Positions 1 to 5,763 of a stretch of DNA of 5,763 nt are shown piece after piece. The stretch comes from Roseimaritima sp. (GTDB lineage: Bacteria; Planctomycetota; Planctomycetia; Pirellulales; Pirellulaceae). The position numbers were made by a program, and so were the translations under genes. The notes under the pieces are model-generated. The model did not search any database, was not told where the DNA came from, and worked only from the letters and a program-made list of their open reading frames with translations. Each line of letters begins with the position of its first letter. Positions within the stretch are counted from its first letter, which is position 1. The stretch lies in the NCBI GenBank assembly GCA_007124075.1, contig SLFV01000465.1, positions 1 to 5,763 on the forward strand, given 5' to 3'.

Positions 1-66
1 AATCAGCCCCTTTCCGTCGATCGCGCCGCGTTAACGGTTCCCTATTGCCTCCCTGGAAATGCATGC

Positions 67-1563
67 ATGACCGGTTTTTTGTCCGGCGCGCCCGCCGAAC
101 TGACGATTCTGTTGGTGGAAGACGACCCCGATGTTCGAGCCAGTCTGTGTGACGTGCTGGAACTGGATGGCTACACAATCTGGCAAGGTGATTCTTTCGG
201 TCAGGCGCTACAACTAGCGTCGCAAGCGGCCTTCGATGTTGTCATTTTGGACCGCCAATTGCCTGATGGTCAGTTAGATAGCTTTCTGCCAGAGCTGAAA
301 ACACTGTTGCCAGCAACCGATTTCATTGTTGTCACGGGATACGCGGACATGAGCAGCACGCTGGCTGCTTTGCGGATGGGGGTGTCTGACTACCTGATTA
401 AACCGATCCACCCCGATGCCTTGCGAAGTTCGCTGCAACGGATCGTTCAGCGACGCCAAATTGAGCTGCAGTTGCGACGTGAACATGAATTCGCCAATCG
501 CATTATCGAAACGGCGGAAGCGGTCATACTGATGCTGGATCTTGAGGGGAGAGTCATTCACTTTAACTCCTATTTCTCCACGATCACGGGCTGGACACTG
601 GAATCGCTGCAAGGCAAGGACTGGTTTGATACCTGTATCTTTCCCGCCGATCGACGCTGGCTGCGCGAGTGTTTTTCGGAAACCTGCCAGAGAAACTCCA
701 CCGATGCGATCATTAATGCCATCCGCACTTGCGACGACGATCAGCGGCAAATCCGTTGGTCCAGCACCTCGCTCCGCGATGAACAAGGGACGTTGACGGG
801 AGTCCTAGCGATTGGTTTGGATGTGACCGCACTGTTAGCAGCGCAACAACAAGCTTTGCAGTCGCAGCGGTTGGCGGCGATCGGCCAAACGATGACCGCG
901 CTGGCGCACGAAAGCCGCAACGCATTGCAACGCATCCAAGCAGGCGTCGAAATCTTGGAATTGGAAATGGAACCGAATCCGGAAGCGATGAAGGATTTGC
1001 GTTCCATTCGCCGCGCGACCCGTGACTTACATGAACTTTTGGAAGAGGTCCGGCAATTTGCTGCTCCCATTGTTTTGCAACGCGAACCGGTCAGCCTGAT
1101 TGACTGTTGCAGGCGCGTTTGGCACGACCTGTCCCATCTTCATCGGGCTCGGGATGCGCAGTTACGGATCGATCCCTGCTCCGGCGATTTTAACGTCTCT
1201 GGTGACCGTTCTCGTTTGGAACAAGTGTTTCGGAACCTCTTTGAGAATTCATTATCGGCCTGCACCGATCCCTGTTGCATTGAGGTCAGCCTACAGGCAC
1301 TTCCCGACGCGATCCAAGAGATTATCGTCTCCGACAATGGCGTGGGCTTGCAGGCGGATCAGCAGGCCAAGCTGTTTGAGCCGTTTTTTACGACCAAAAC
1401 GACGGGAACGGGATTGGGGATGGCGATTGTCAAACGCGTTGTCGAGGCGCATGAGGGATCGATCGAGCTGATTACAGACCCACAGCAGTGCGTTTTGTCC
1501 GGCGCGAACCTCCGGGTACGGTTGCCCTCGTTTACCAGTCGCTCGGTAAACGATCAAAGCTAG
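67..1563 (+). CDS. Receiver-PAS-histidine kinase (cytoplasmic two-component sensor kinase with N-terminal receiver)
   Basis: A 498-residue signalling protein that should autophosphorylate on histidine and be controlled by phosphorylation of its own N-terminal receiver. Seen in the sequence: a receiver domain at about residues 12-130 with acidic pocket E18-D19-D20, phospho-acceptor D62 (VVILDRQLPDG), switch T90 (VVTGYAD) and K112 (IKP); a PAS domain at about 143-255; a HisKA dimerisation helix with H281 in LAHESRNALQ; and a HATPase domain with N-box N390/N394, G1 box SDNGVGL (D423-G427), F-box LFEPFFTTK and G2 box GTGLGM. All key residues are present. There is no membrane segment or signal peptide, so it should act in the cytoplasm. 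The H-box has Ala where HE-x-R-N-P-L kinases usually have Pro. A weak GGAAA lies 7 bases before the ATG, and the receiver begins soon after it, which supports this start. However, the frame stays open without a stop to the left edge, so a longer N-terminus cannot be excluded. No separate output regulator is visible in the window; its partner must lie outside. Confidence 0.95.
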   Translation: MTGFLSGAPAELTILLVEDDPDVRASLCDVLELDGYTIWQGDSFGQALQLASQAAFDVVILDRQLPDGQLDSFLPELKTLLPATDFIVVTGYADMSSTLAALRMGVSDYLIKPIHPDALRSSLQRIVQRRQIELQLRREHEFANRIIETAEAVILMLDLEGRVIHFNSYFSTITGWTLESLQGKDWFDTCIFPADRRWLRECFSETCQRNSTDAIINAIRTCDDDQRQIRWSSTSLRDEQGTLTGVLAIGLDVTALLAAQQQALQSQRLAAIGQTMTALAHESRNALQRIQAGVEILELEMEPNPEAMKDLRSIRRATRDLHELLEEVRQFAAPIVLQREPVSLIDCCRRVWHDLSHLHRARDAQLRIDPCSGDFNVSGDRSRLEQVFRNLFENSLSACTDPCCIEVSLQALPDAIQEIIVSDNGVGLQADQQAKLFEPFFTTKTTGTGLGMAIVKRVVEAHEGSIELITDPQQCVLSGANLRVRLPSFTSRSVNDQS

Positions 1564-1683
1564 TGGGCTGCCTACCGACAAATCCGCCGACACCGACGGT
1601 TGGATGACGTACCGGTTGCGAGGATCATAACGATGTTGGCTTGCCCCTCCTGAGGTTTTTTACCCACGGCATCCGCACAACCA

Positions 1684-1710
1684 AGTTTAAAGTTAGCTAG
1701 AGTTTAACGT
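1684..1710. repeat. Short direct repeat AGTTTAAMGT (two copies) before the HEAT-protein gene
   Basis: AGTTTAAAGT (1684-1693) and AGTTTAACGT (1701-1710) match at 9 of 10 bases and start 17 bases apart. They lie 34-60 bases before the ATG of the HEAT-like protein, in an AT-richer patch of the 180-base spacer. The position would suit a regulator site or promoter element, but the repeat is short and AT-rich and may be chance. I found no convincing -35/-10 pair in this spacer. Confidence 0.3.
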
Positions 1711-1743
1711 CAAAGCCTCGGTCAAGATGGTCGAAGAAAAAAC

Positions 1744-3342
1744 ATGCGTGGACTCCAGCTTACATACGACTACTTGGGATCGGCACCGCACCCCTTGGCG
1801 GACATGATTTTAGGACAGGTCTTGCGTGATGGCGTCGGCAAGAACCGCGACATGGCTTTTCATTCGCTATGTCAACGTTGCTCGGTTACGGCCTTTGACA
1901 TCCTGTTGGACCAATGGGAAAGTCTAAGCGACCAGCAACGCAGGGCTTTGCCCACCGAGGGGCCAGCTTTGCACTCCGCTGCAGCCAAGTTGTTGCAGTC
2001 GAATAATCTGACGCAGATTCGCCGTGGCTTACAGGTCGCGGATCAACTGGACCTGCAGGCGGTTGCCCCCCTGCTGGTTCGCCACGTCGAACGACGAAAT
2101 GAACCGGAGATACAACAGGTCACTGTGAAATCCTTGATGCGGATGGCACACGCCTTGGGAAGTGCCGCTCGGAACAACCTTGACCGGGTGATCCTGAGGC
2201 GATCGTTAGTTCAAGCATTGCTGCAGTCGGTGTCTCGAGTTAATGAACATCAAAACCTTGTTGTCATTGATATCTTCTTGGCCGCTTCCGCACCACAAGA
2301 CAAAGAACTGGCATCTCTGCTTCGGCTCCCCGAACCAATCCGGACGATGGTGTGGCAGCGTCTGTACGACAGCCAAGCCCAGGGAGTTATTGAAATCCTG
2401 CTGTCGATGTTAAATCAGCCACGGCTGCCAAACGATTTTGCCAGTTGCATCGCTCAGCGCTGCGACCAGGCGTTCCGCAACGAGTTGCTGATGTTTGTCG
2501 AACAAGGCCTCACTTCGGCAGCCCGGAGGAACTTGCAGACGATCGGTGTGCCTGCCAGTTGTCAGCTTATCGGCATCGAAATTCGCTCACTGACCCAAGA
2601 ACAACGTTCAGCGCTAGCGGTGTTGCATGCCTCGGCGGATCCGGATCGCGTTCGAGCGATCACTATGGTGCTTGACGCGTTTCAGCAAACAATGCTGACG
2701 GAGAAATCGGTCCTGGTGCAGGCCCTGTTAAGGTTCGAGCCCCTGCACCCGGAGCGTGTCTTCCAAGCCGCGGTCGTCGCCGCACAAGCGATCAAGCAGA
2801 ACCGGCGGGACGACCACCACGTGGACCAATCGCTGAGCAATGATCCCAGCAACCCGCGTGGAATGCCGTCTTTGACTCCCGACGCCGTCATGTTGCTGAG
2901 GATGATCCGTTTTGCGGAAAATCCATCGGCCAATATTCGCAAGGCGGTTGGCACGATTTTAAAACACCTAAAAATGGATTCGATGTTTGTCAATCTGTCG
3001 CGGATACCGGCGGAGTTACGATTGACCGTGGGAGATTTTATTCGCAGTGTCGATCGTGATGCCACGTACAAGGTCAAAGATGCGTTGCATCACCCGGTTG
3101 GCAAACGCAGACTGCAAGCAATCCACGCTTCGGTGGCACTTCGCTTAGTGGACGAACTGTCTTCGCACCTAGCTGAGATTGCTTTCCATGACCACATGGA
3201 ACTGCGAGTGCAGGCGATTAAGGCCCTAGCAGTTGGGTCCAATGATGACACCCTGCGGCCACTGTGGGATTTAACCCAAGTCGTCAATCACGCCGTCAGC
3301 AGTGCCGCGATCGAAGCCTTAGATTTGCGTGGTGTGCGATGA
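1744..3342 (+). CDS. HEAT-repeat-like all-helical protein of unknown function
   Basis: A 532-residue protein that I do not recognise as a named family. The sequence is almost entirely amphipathic helices, with hairpins resembling degenerate HEAT repeats: about residues 90-135 (IRRGLQVADQLD.., then VTVKSLMRMAHALG), 296-330 (ADPDRVRAITMVLDAF), 391-412 (NPSANIRKAVGTILKHLK) and 445-530 (three short helical pairs, including MELRVQAIKALAVGS and HAVSSAAIEALDLRG). A polar, probably disordered linker lies at about 352-378. There is no signal peptide or membrane helix, and no catalytic motif is visible. HEAT proteins generally act as protein-binding scaffolds, so a scaffold role is an inference. The ATG is the first possible start after an in-frame TAA at 1705-1707; only a weak GAAGA precedes it, as is common in planctomycetes. 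Its stop overlaps the start of the next gene (ATGA, 3339-3342), so the two products are probably made together and may act together at the membrane. Confidence 0.85.
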   Translation: MRGLQLTYDYLGSAPHPLADMILGQVLRDGVGKNRDMAFHSLCQRCSVTAFDILLDQWESLSDQQRRALPTEGPALHSAAAKLLQSNNLTQIRRGLQVADQLDLQAVAPLLVRHVERRNEPEIQQVTVKSLMRMAHALGSAARNNLDRVILRRSLVQALLQSVSRVNEHQNLVVIDIFLAASAPQDKELASLLRLPEPIRTMVWQRLYDSQAQGVIEILLSMLNQPRLPNDFASCIAQRCDQAFRNELLMFVEQGLTSAARRNLQTIGVPASCQLIGIEIRSLTQEQRSALAVLHASADPDRVRAITMVLDAFQQTMLTEKSVLVQALLRFEPLHPERVFQAAVVAAQAIKQNRRDDHHVDQSLSNDPSNPRGMPSLTPDAVMLLRMIRFAENPSANIRKAVGTILKHLKMDSMFVNLSRIPAELRLTVGDFIRSVDRDATYKVKDALHHPVGKRRLQAIHASVALRLVDELSSHLAEIAFHDHMELRVQAIKALAVGSNDDTLRPLWDLTQVVNHAVSSAAIEALDLRGVR

Positions 3343-3758
3343 ATGAAAAAATTGCGGCCGTGATTGTACCGGGTCAATCTAGAATCGAAGAAATCGGTTC
3401 GGGGTTTCGAACTGCCAATACCATTGACTGGCTGCAAGTGGCCTTCGTGATCCTGTTGCCGATCGTCTTTTGTCTGCTAGGTGCCTTTGTTTTCTGGGTC
3501 ATAAAAACCATCGGTTTCGAATCTGGTCACCCGCGAGACCTGTTTGATGGTCTGTGTCATCTGCACAGGCTGACTTCGAGCCAGCGAAAGTTTCTGCAGA
3601 CCGTCGCTCGGAAGGCAAGCATTGTCAATCCCGCACTGTTTTTCGCCGATCCCTCGCGTCTGGAAATCGCTTACGACAAAATCCAACACACACTACCGCT
3701 AAGCATGCGTAACCGAAATGCGATGCTGGAGCTGAAACTGCACTTACTGGTCGAATGA
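3339..3758 (+). CDS. Small single-pass membrane protein with conserved-looking helical C-terminal domain
   Basis: A 139-residue protein, not recognised as a named family. Residues 1-30 are polar; about 31-55 form one strong hydrophobic helix (VAFVILLPIVFCLLGAFVFW); residues 66-139 are a soluble helical domain. The latter contains LTSSQRKFLQTVARK followed by NPALFFADPSRLE, a helix-turn-helix-like pattern with a proline-containing 'PALFF..P' segment. From memory, comparable 'L..E...L..LA......P..LF..P..L' stretches occur beside PilZ domains in some spirochaete, deltaproteobacterial and planctomycete proteins. This is only a hint, and no PilZ motif (RxxxR, D/NxSxxG) is present here. The start at 3339 overlaps the upstream stop as ATGA with no Shine-Dalgarno of its own, so translation is probably coupled to the HEAT gene. 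A longer reading from 3264 would add 25 residues (rich in Arg, Ser and Gln) lying wholly inside the upstream gene and is not credible. Confidence 0.8.
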   Translation: MNEKIAAVIVPGQSRIEEIGSGFRTANTIDWLQVAFVILLPIVFCLLGAFVFWVIKTIGFESGHPRDLFDGLCHLHRLTSSQRKFLQTVARKASIVNPALFFADPSRLEIAYDKIQHTLPLSMRNRNAMLELKLHLLVE

Positions 3759-3781
3759 CTCCGGCAGCACTGCAACGGTTA

Positions 3782-3825
3782 TCGCGAATGTCCGCTTCGG
3801 AATTCTCGCGAGGGACGCTATTTTT
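3782..3825 (+). terminator. Candidate terminator hairpin between convergent genes
   Basis: TCGCGA at 3782-3787 pairs with TCGCGA at 3806-3811. Inside it, TCCG (3791-3794) pairs with CGGA (3798-3801) around a CTT loop, giving a nested stem with a 3/4-base internal loop. A run of five T follows at 3821-3825, ten bases after the stem and just inside the end of carA on the other strand. The position between two convergent genes fits a terminator for the plus-strand genes. The gap before the T-run and the internal loop make it imperfect, and no T-run follows in the minus direction. Confidence 0.35.
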
Positions 3826-4969
3826 CAACCGGTAGCAAGCTTTGCTGAAATCGCTGGAACAAATAATGGCTGTCGTGCGGTCCCGACGCCGCTTCGGGAT
3901 GAAACTGAACACTAAATGCTGCAGCCTCGCGATGCCGAACGCCCGCGATTGTATCGTCGTTTAGATTGCGATGCGTAATCTCCAAACAGTCGGGCAAGGA
4001 AGGTTCGTCCACGGCAAATCCATGATTCTGCGTCGTGATCTCTACCTTTCCCGTCTCTAGGTCCAACACCGGTTGGTTTACACCACGATGACCAAATTTC
4101 AGCTTGAAGGTTTTTGCACCGCAGGCTAGCGACAGCAGTTGATGACCAAGGCATATGCCGAAAACGGGAACTTGAGATAACAACGACGCGATCGTCCGTT
4201 GAGCATAATGCAATGGTTCGGGATCGCCTGGGCCGTTGGATAAGAAAACGCCATCAGGTTGCAATCTCAACACCTCATCCGCCGTACTGGTCCCGGGAAG
4301 GACGGTCACACGATTCCCACGGGAGAAAAAATGACGTGGAATGTTCCACTTCATCCCAAAGTCCAAACAGACCACGTGCGCACCTGCCGTGTTGCCTGCA
4401 GTCGGTACCTTCGTCCATTCGTCCAAGCTCTGTTCCCAATTGGAGCGTTCGTGAGGCATTACCTCACACGCCAAATCCCGACCAACCAGCCCCGGAGCAG
4501 CCTGTGCTTTGGAGACCAGACTGTCATCATCCAAATCGACGGTGGAAAGCACCCCCCGCATGGCACCCAGCGAGCGAATCCGTCGAACCAATGCTCGCGT
4601 ATCAATCCCCGCGATGGCAACGACAGCATGTTTTCTCAAATACTCCGTCAGACTGCCTTCGCTACGAAAATTGCTGTCAATCCGGCTACTTTCGCGCATC
4701 ACAAATCCGGACAACGACGGGCGTCGATGTTCCACATCGGCTTGGTTGACGCCGTAATTCCCGATTTCCGGGTAAGTCATCGTAACGATCTGTCCACGAT
4801 AGCTGGGGTCGGTCAGGATCTCCTGGTACCCCGTCATCGCGGTATTGAAGACGACTTCCCCCGTAACTTCACCCGCTGCTCCTGCAGACTTGCCGCAGTA
4901 GACCGTTCCGTCCTCGAGCGCCAATTTAGCATGGGAAGCGAGTCGTATATCATGAGGTGCGTGTGGCAT
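3818..4969 (-). CDS. carA: Carbamoyl-phosphate synthase small (glutaminase) subunit CarA
   Basis: Hydrolyses glutamine and passes ammonia to the large subunit CarB, which makes carbamoyl phosphate for pyrimidine and arginine synthesis in the cytoplasm. The 383 residues match the usual length (E. coli about 382). The N-terminal CarA domain (about 14-145) shows LALEDGTVY, GEVVFNTAMTGYQEILTDPS, PEIGNYG and AGIDTRALVRRIR. The class I glutamine amidotransferase domain (about 196-380) shows SNGPGDP (244-250), the nucleophile elbow GICLGHQLL with C273, the CarA-typical FGHRGVNQPV, TQNHGFAV, and the catalytic pair H357 and E359 in FHPEA. All catalytic residues are intact. The ATG at 4967-4969 leaves about 15 residues before the conserved LALEDGT and has no clear Shine-Dalgarno. 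carB is not in the window, so the two subunits are not in one operon here, or carB lies elsewhere. The gene converges on the plus-strand membrane-protein gene with a 59-base gap. Confidence 0.98.
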   Translation of the reverse strand: MPHAPHDIRLASHAKLALEDGTVYCGKSAGAAGEVTGEVVFNTAMTGYQEILTDPSYRGQIVTMTYPEIGNYGVNQADVEHRRPSLSGFVMRESSRIDSNFRSEGSLTEYLRKHAVVAIAGIDTRALVRRIRSLGAMRGVLSTVDLDDDSLVSKAQAAPGLVGRDLACEVMPHERSNWEQSLDEWTKVPTAGNTAGAHVVCLDFGMKWNIPRHFFSRGNRVTVLPGTSTADEVLRLQPDGVFLSNGPGDPEPLHYAQRTIASLLSQVPVFGICLGHQLLSLACGAKTFKLKFGHRGVNQPVLDLETGKVEITTQNHGFAVDEPSLPDCLEITHRNLNDDTIAGVRHREAAAFSVQFHPEAASGPHDSHYLFQRFQQSLLPVEK

Positions 4970-4988
4970 CAGCGAATCTTTGCAGCGA

Positions 4989-5016
4989 TAGGTATGTCGA
5001 AGCGATCCAATGTCAA
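4989..5016 (-). promoter_or_regulatory. Candidate promoter for carA (perfect -35, weak -10)
   Basis: Read on the minus strand, a perfect TTGACA (5011-5016) is followed after 16 bases by TACCTA (4989-4994), a poor -10 match. Transcription from it would begin only about 10-15 bases before the carA ATG, giving a very short leader. This would explain the missing Shine-Dalgarno. The weak -10 keeps this tentative. Confidence 0.35.
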
Positions 5017-5134
5017 GAGTCGACCTGGCAGCCTATTGAAAAGGGGCTGATCCTTTAATCGGCTGAGGCGGTTCGGACCTTCTTTATCGCTAATAGGTTG
5101 GCCAATCCGACTGTTCCGGGCAAGTGGGCTAACG

Positions 5135-5446
5135 TCAATCGGCGACTCGCACCTGAACCTCATCCCCTACGACACGGACTTCGAACGCATCGACCTTCAC
5201 TCGCGGATTGTCTTCCCAGGTCCCGTCCTTGATGCAAAATCGCCAGGCATGCCATGGACAGGTCACTGAATCCCCTTCGATGTACCCTTCCGCTAGCGAA
5301 GCCCCCATGTGAGGGCACAGATCGTCGATTGCATAAAACTGATCGCCTCGTTTAAATACCGCCACCATCCGGCCGTTGACGGGAAACGCTCGCCCGACGT
5401 TGTCTTGAAAGTCGGACACTTTTCCCACGCTTTCAAATTCGCTCAT
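5135..5446 (-). CDS. Small soluble Rieske [2Fe-2S] ferredoxin (NirD/dioxygenase-ferredoxin type)
   Basis: A 103-residue electron carrier with a Rieske [2Fe-2S] cluster bound by two Cys and two His. Seen: C44-P-H46 (in CPHMGASL) and C63-P-W-H66 (in CPWHAWRF), 16 residues apart, followed by the usual C-terminal strand pattern (DAFEVRVVGDEVQVRV). There is no membrane anchor or Tat signal. The cluster-binding loops lack the extra disulfide cysteines of bc1/b6f Rieske proteins, which points to the soluble NirD or ring-dioxygenase ferredoxin group. I chose the start at 5444-5446 (MSEFESVGKV), which gives the typical family length. A start at 5506 would add 20 residues rich in Arg and Gly that look non-coding. 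No oxygenase or nitrite reductase large subunit is visible next to it, so its partner is unknown. It lies 165 bases upstream of carA on the same strand; co-transcription is possible but not needed. Confidence 0.92.
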   Translation of the reverse strand: MSEFESVGKVSDFQDNVGRAFPVNGRMVAVFKRGDQFYAIDDLCPHMGASLAEGYIEGDSVTCPWHAWRFCIKDGTWEDNPRVKVDAFEVRVVGDEVQVRVAD

Positions 5447-5679
5447 TCGTCGATTTTCTCTTTCATTTCGGGGGCATCCGCCGACCAGAATACCCCTTGT
5501 TGGCAAATTGACTGCAGCGTCAAATACGTAAGGCTAACGAACGTTCATATTTTGGGAAGTGGCGACGCAGAAGCCCCCAAAAATGCTGCGAAACGCCATA
5601 CCGCCCGCCCGCTCGAATTTCGCAGGGAATTGCTCTGGTCATGGTATTGATTTTTCGAGTATGCTCAGCAAGTCGTGGT

Positions 5680-5707
5680 GCGGGCGTGCCTGCATTGTTC
5701 GACAATG
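5680..5707 (+). promoter_or_regulatory. Two adjacent small hairpins in the leader of the edge gene
   Basis: GCGGG (5680-5684) can pair with CCTGC (5689-5693), including one G-U pair, around loop CGTG. Immediately after, CATTGT (5693-5698) pairs perfectly with ACAATG (5702-5707) around TCG. The pair ends about 40 bases before the Shine-Dalgarno of the gene starting at 5761. They could be a structured 5' leader, or the second could be an operator palindrome (TTGTTCGACAA). No known riboswitch fold is recognisable. Confidence 0.3.
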
Positions 5708-5747
5708 GAAGCGAATAGAAAACGAGGAAGTCCGGCCGAAGTTGCTC

Positions 5748-5755
5748 AAGGAGGG
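5748..5755 (+). promoter_or_regulatory. Strong Shine-Dalgarno sequence AAGGAGGG
   Basis: AAGGAGGG matches the anti-Shine-Dalgarno end of 16S rRNA and sits six bases before the GTG at 5761 (counting from GGAGG). It is far stronger than the site of any other gene here, and it is the main evidence that a gene begins at the right edge. Confidence 0.7.
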
Positions 5756-5760
5756 CTCAG

Positions 5761-5763
5761 GTG
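5761..5763 (+). CDS. Probable start codon (GTG) of a gene running off the right edge
   Basis: The last three bases are GTG, ideally spaced after AAGGAGGG. Only the start codon is inside the window, so nothing can be said about the product. It would be transcribed away from the Rieske gene. The alternative start ATG at 5705, in another frame, stays open to the edge but has no ribosome binding site. Confidence 0.6.

Larger units (their letters stand above)
5447..5760. other. 314-base divergent intergenic region
   Basis: This spacer lies between the start of the Rieske gene (minus) and the probable GTG start at the right edge (plus). It should hold promoters for both directions, but I find no strong sigma-70 pair on either strand. 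A TATGCT at 5660-5665 is the best -10-like box on the plus strand and lacks a matching -35. An eight-base palindrome GAACGTTC lies at 5539-5546. Two adjacent hairpins are listed separately. Short open frames here have no recognisable protein character. Confidence 0.6.

Noticed and set aside
2..34. Possible tail of an upstream gene ending in TAA at 32-34
   Set aside because: Only ten codons are visible and nothing in them can be recognised; it cannot be told from chance.
1646..1661. CCTC-CT-GAGG followed by six T, resembling a terminator after the kinase gene
   Set aside because: The stem has only four pairs with a two-base loop, too tight and weak to act as a convincing intrinsic terminator.
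4259..5050. Long plus-strand open frame (263 residues) opposite carA
   Set aside because: It is antisense to the clearly real carA gene, and its predicted protein has no domain-like pattern. It is a shadow of carA codon structure.
5047..5056. AAAGG...CCCCTTTT-like weak inverted repeat on the minus strand between the Rieske gene and carA
   Set aside because: Only five pairs, mostly A-T, without a proper T-run; not enough for a terminator call.
5096..5108. Palindrome around TTGGCCAA in the Rieske-carA spacer
   Set aside because: Short palindrome without flanking support; expected by chance at this length.
4969..5163. 64-residue minus-strand open frame whose TGA overlaps the carA ATG
   Set aside because: It overlaps the 3' end of the Rieske gene in another frame, has no Shine-Dalgarno or recognisable protein character, and contains the likely carA promoter. 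The TGATG overlap is probably chance.
5539..5546. GAACGTTC palindrome, considered as an SOS/LexA-type box
   Set aside because: Known GAAC/GTTC boxes need a spacer between the half sites; here they abut, so the match is not meaningful.
5705..5763. Open frame from ATG 5705 (MEANRKRGSPAEV...) running to the edge
   Set aside because: It has no ribosome binding site, its ATG lies inside a hairpin, and it is in a different frame from the GTG that has an excellent Shine-Dalgarno.

Overview
The window carries five complete protein genes plus the probable first codon of a sixth. It reads like a moderately GC-rich chromosomal region of a planctomycete, most likely of the Pirellulaceae (Rhodopirellula-type). 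That assignment is an inference from the style of the CarA and histidine-kinase proteins, the weak Shine-Dalgarno sequences, the loose gene spacing, and a HEAT-repeat protein paired with a small membrane protein. No database comparison was possible. I see no mobile element, CRISPR array, tRNA, rRNA or phage gene.

Left part, plus strand (67-3758). A cytoplasmic sensor kinase with an N-terminal receiver domain (receiver-PAS-HisKA-HATPase) comes first. After a 180-base spacer follow two tightly coupled genes: a 532-residue all-helical HEAT-like protein and a 139-residue protein with one membrane helix. The stop of the first and the start of the second overlap as ATGA, so they are almost certainly co-translated, and the pair is the least explained part of the window. 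The small protein must start at 3339; a longer reading from 3264 is a chance extension back into the HEAT gene.

Right part, minus strand (3818-5446). carA encodes the glutaminase subunit of carbamoyl-phosphate synthase, which supplies pyrimidine and arginine synthesis. It converges on the small membrane-protein gene across a 59-base gap that holds a nested inverted repeat. Upstream of carA, 165 bases away, is a small soluble Rieske [2Fe-2S] ferredoxin of the NirD/dioxygenase-ferredoxin type. carA has a perfect TTGACA box just upstream of its start, so it may have its own promoter.

Right edge (5447-5763). A 314-base divergent spacer ends in a very strong ribosome binding site (AAGGAGGG) and a GTG that occupies the last three bases of the window. 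A new plus-strand gene therefore probably starts exactly at the edge. Two small hairpins lie side by side about 40-80 bases before that start.

The genes do not form one pathway. The kinase, and the HEAT/membrane-protein pair, may be functionally linked, but the sequence gives only adjacency for this. carA is housekeeping, and the role of the ferredoxin is open.
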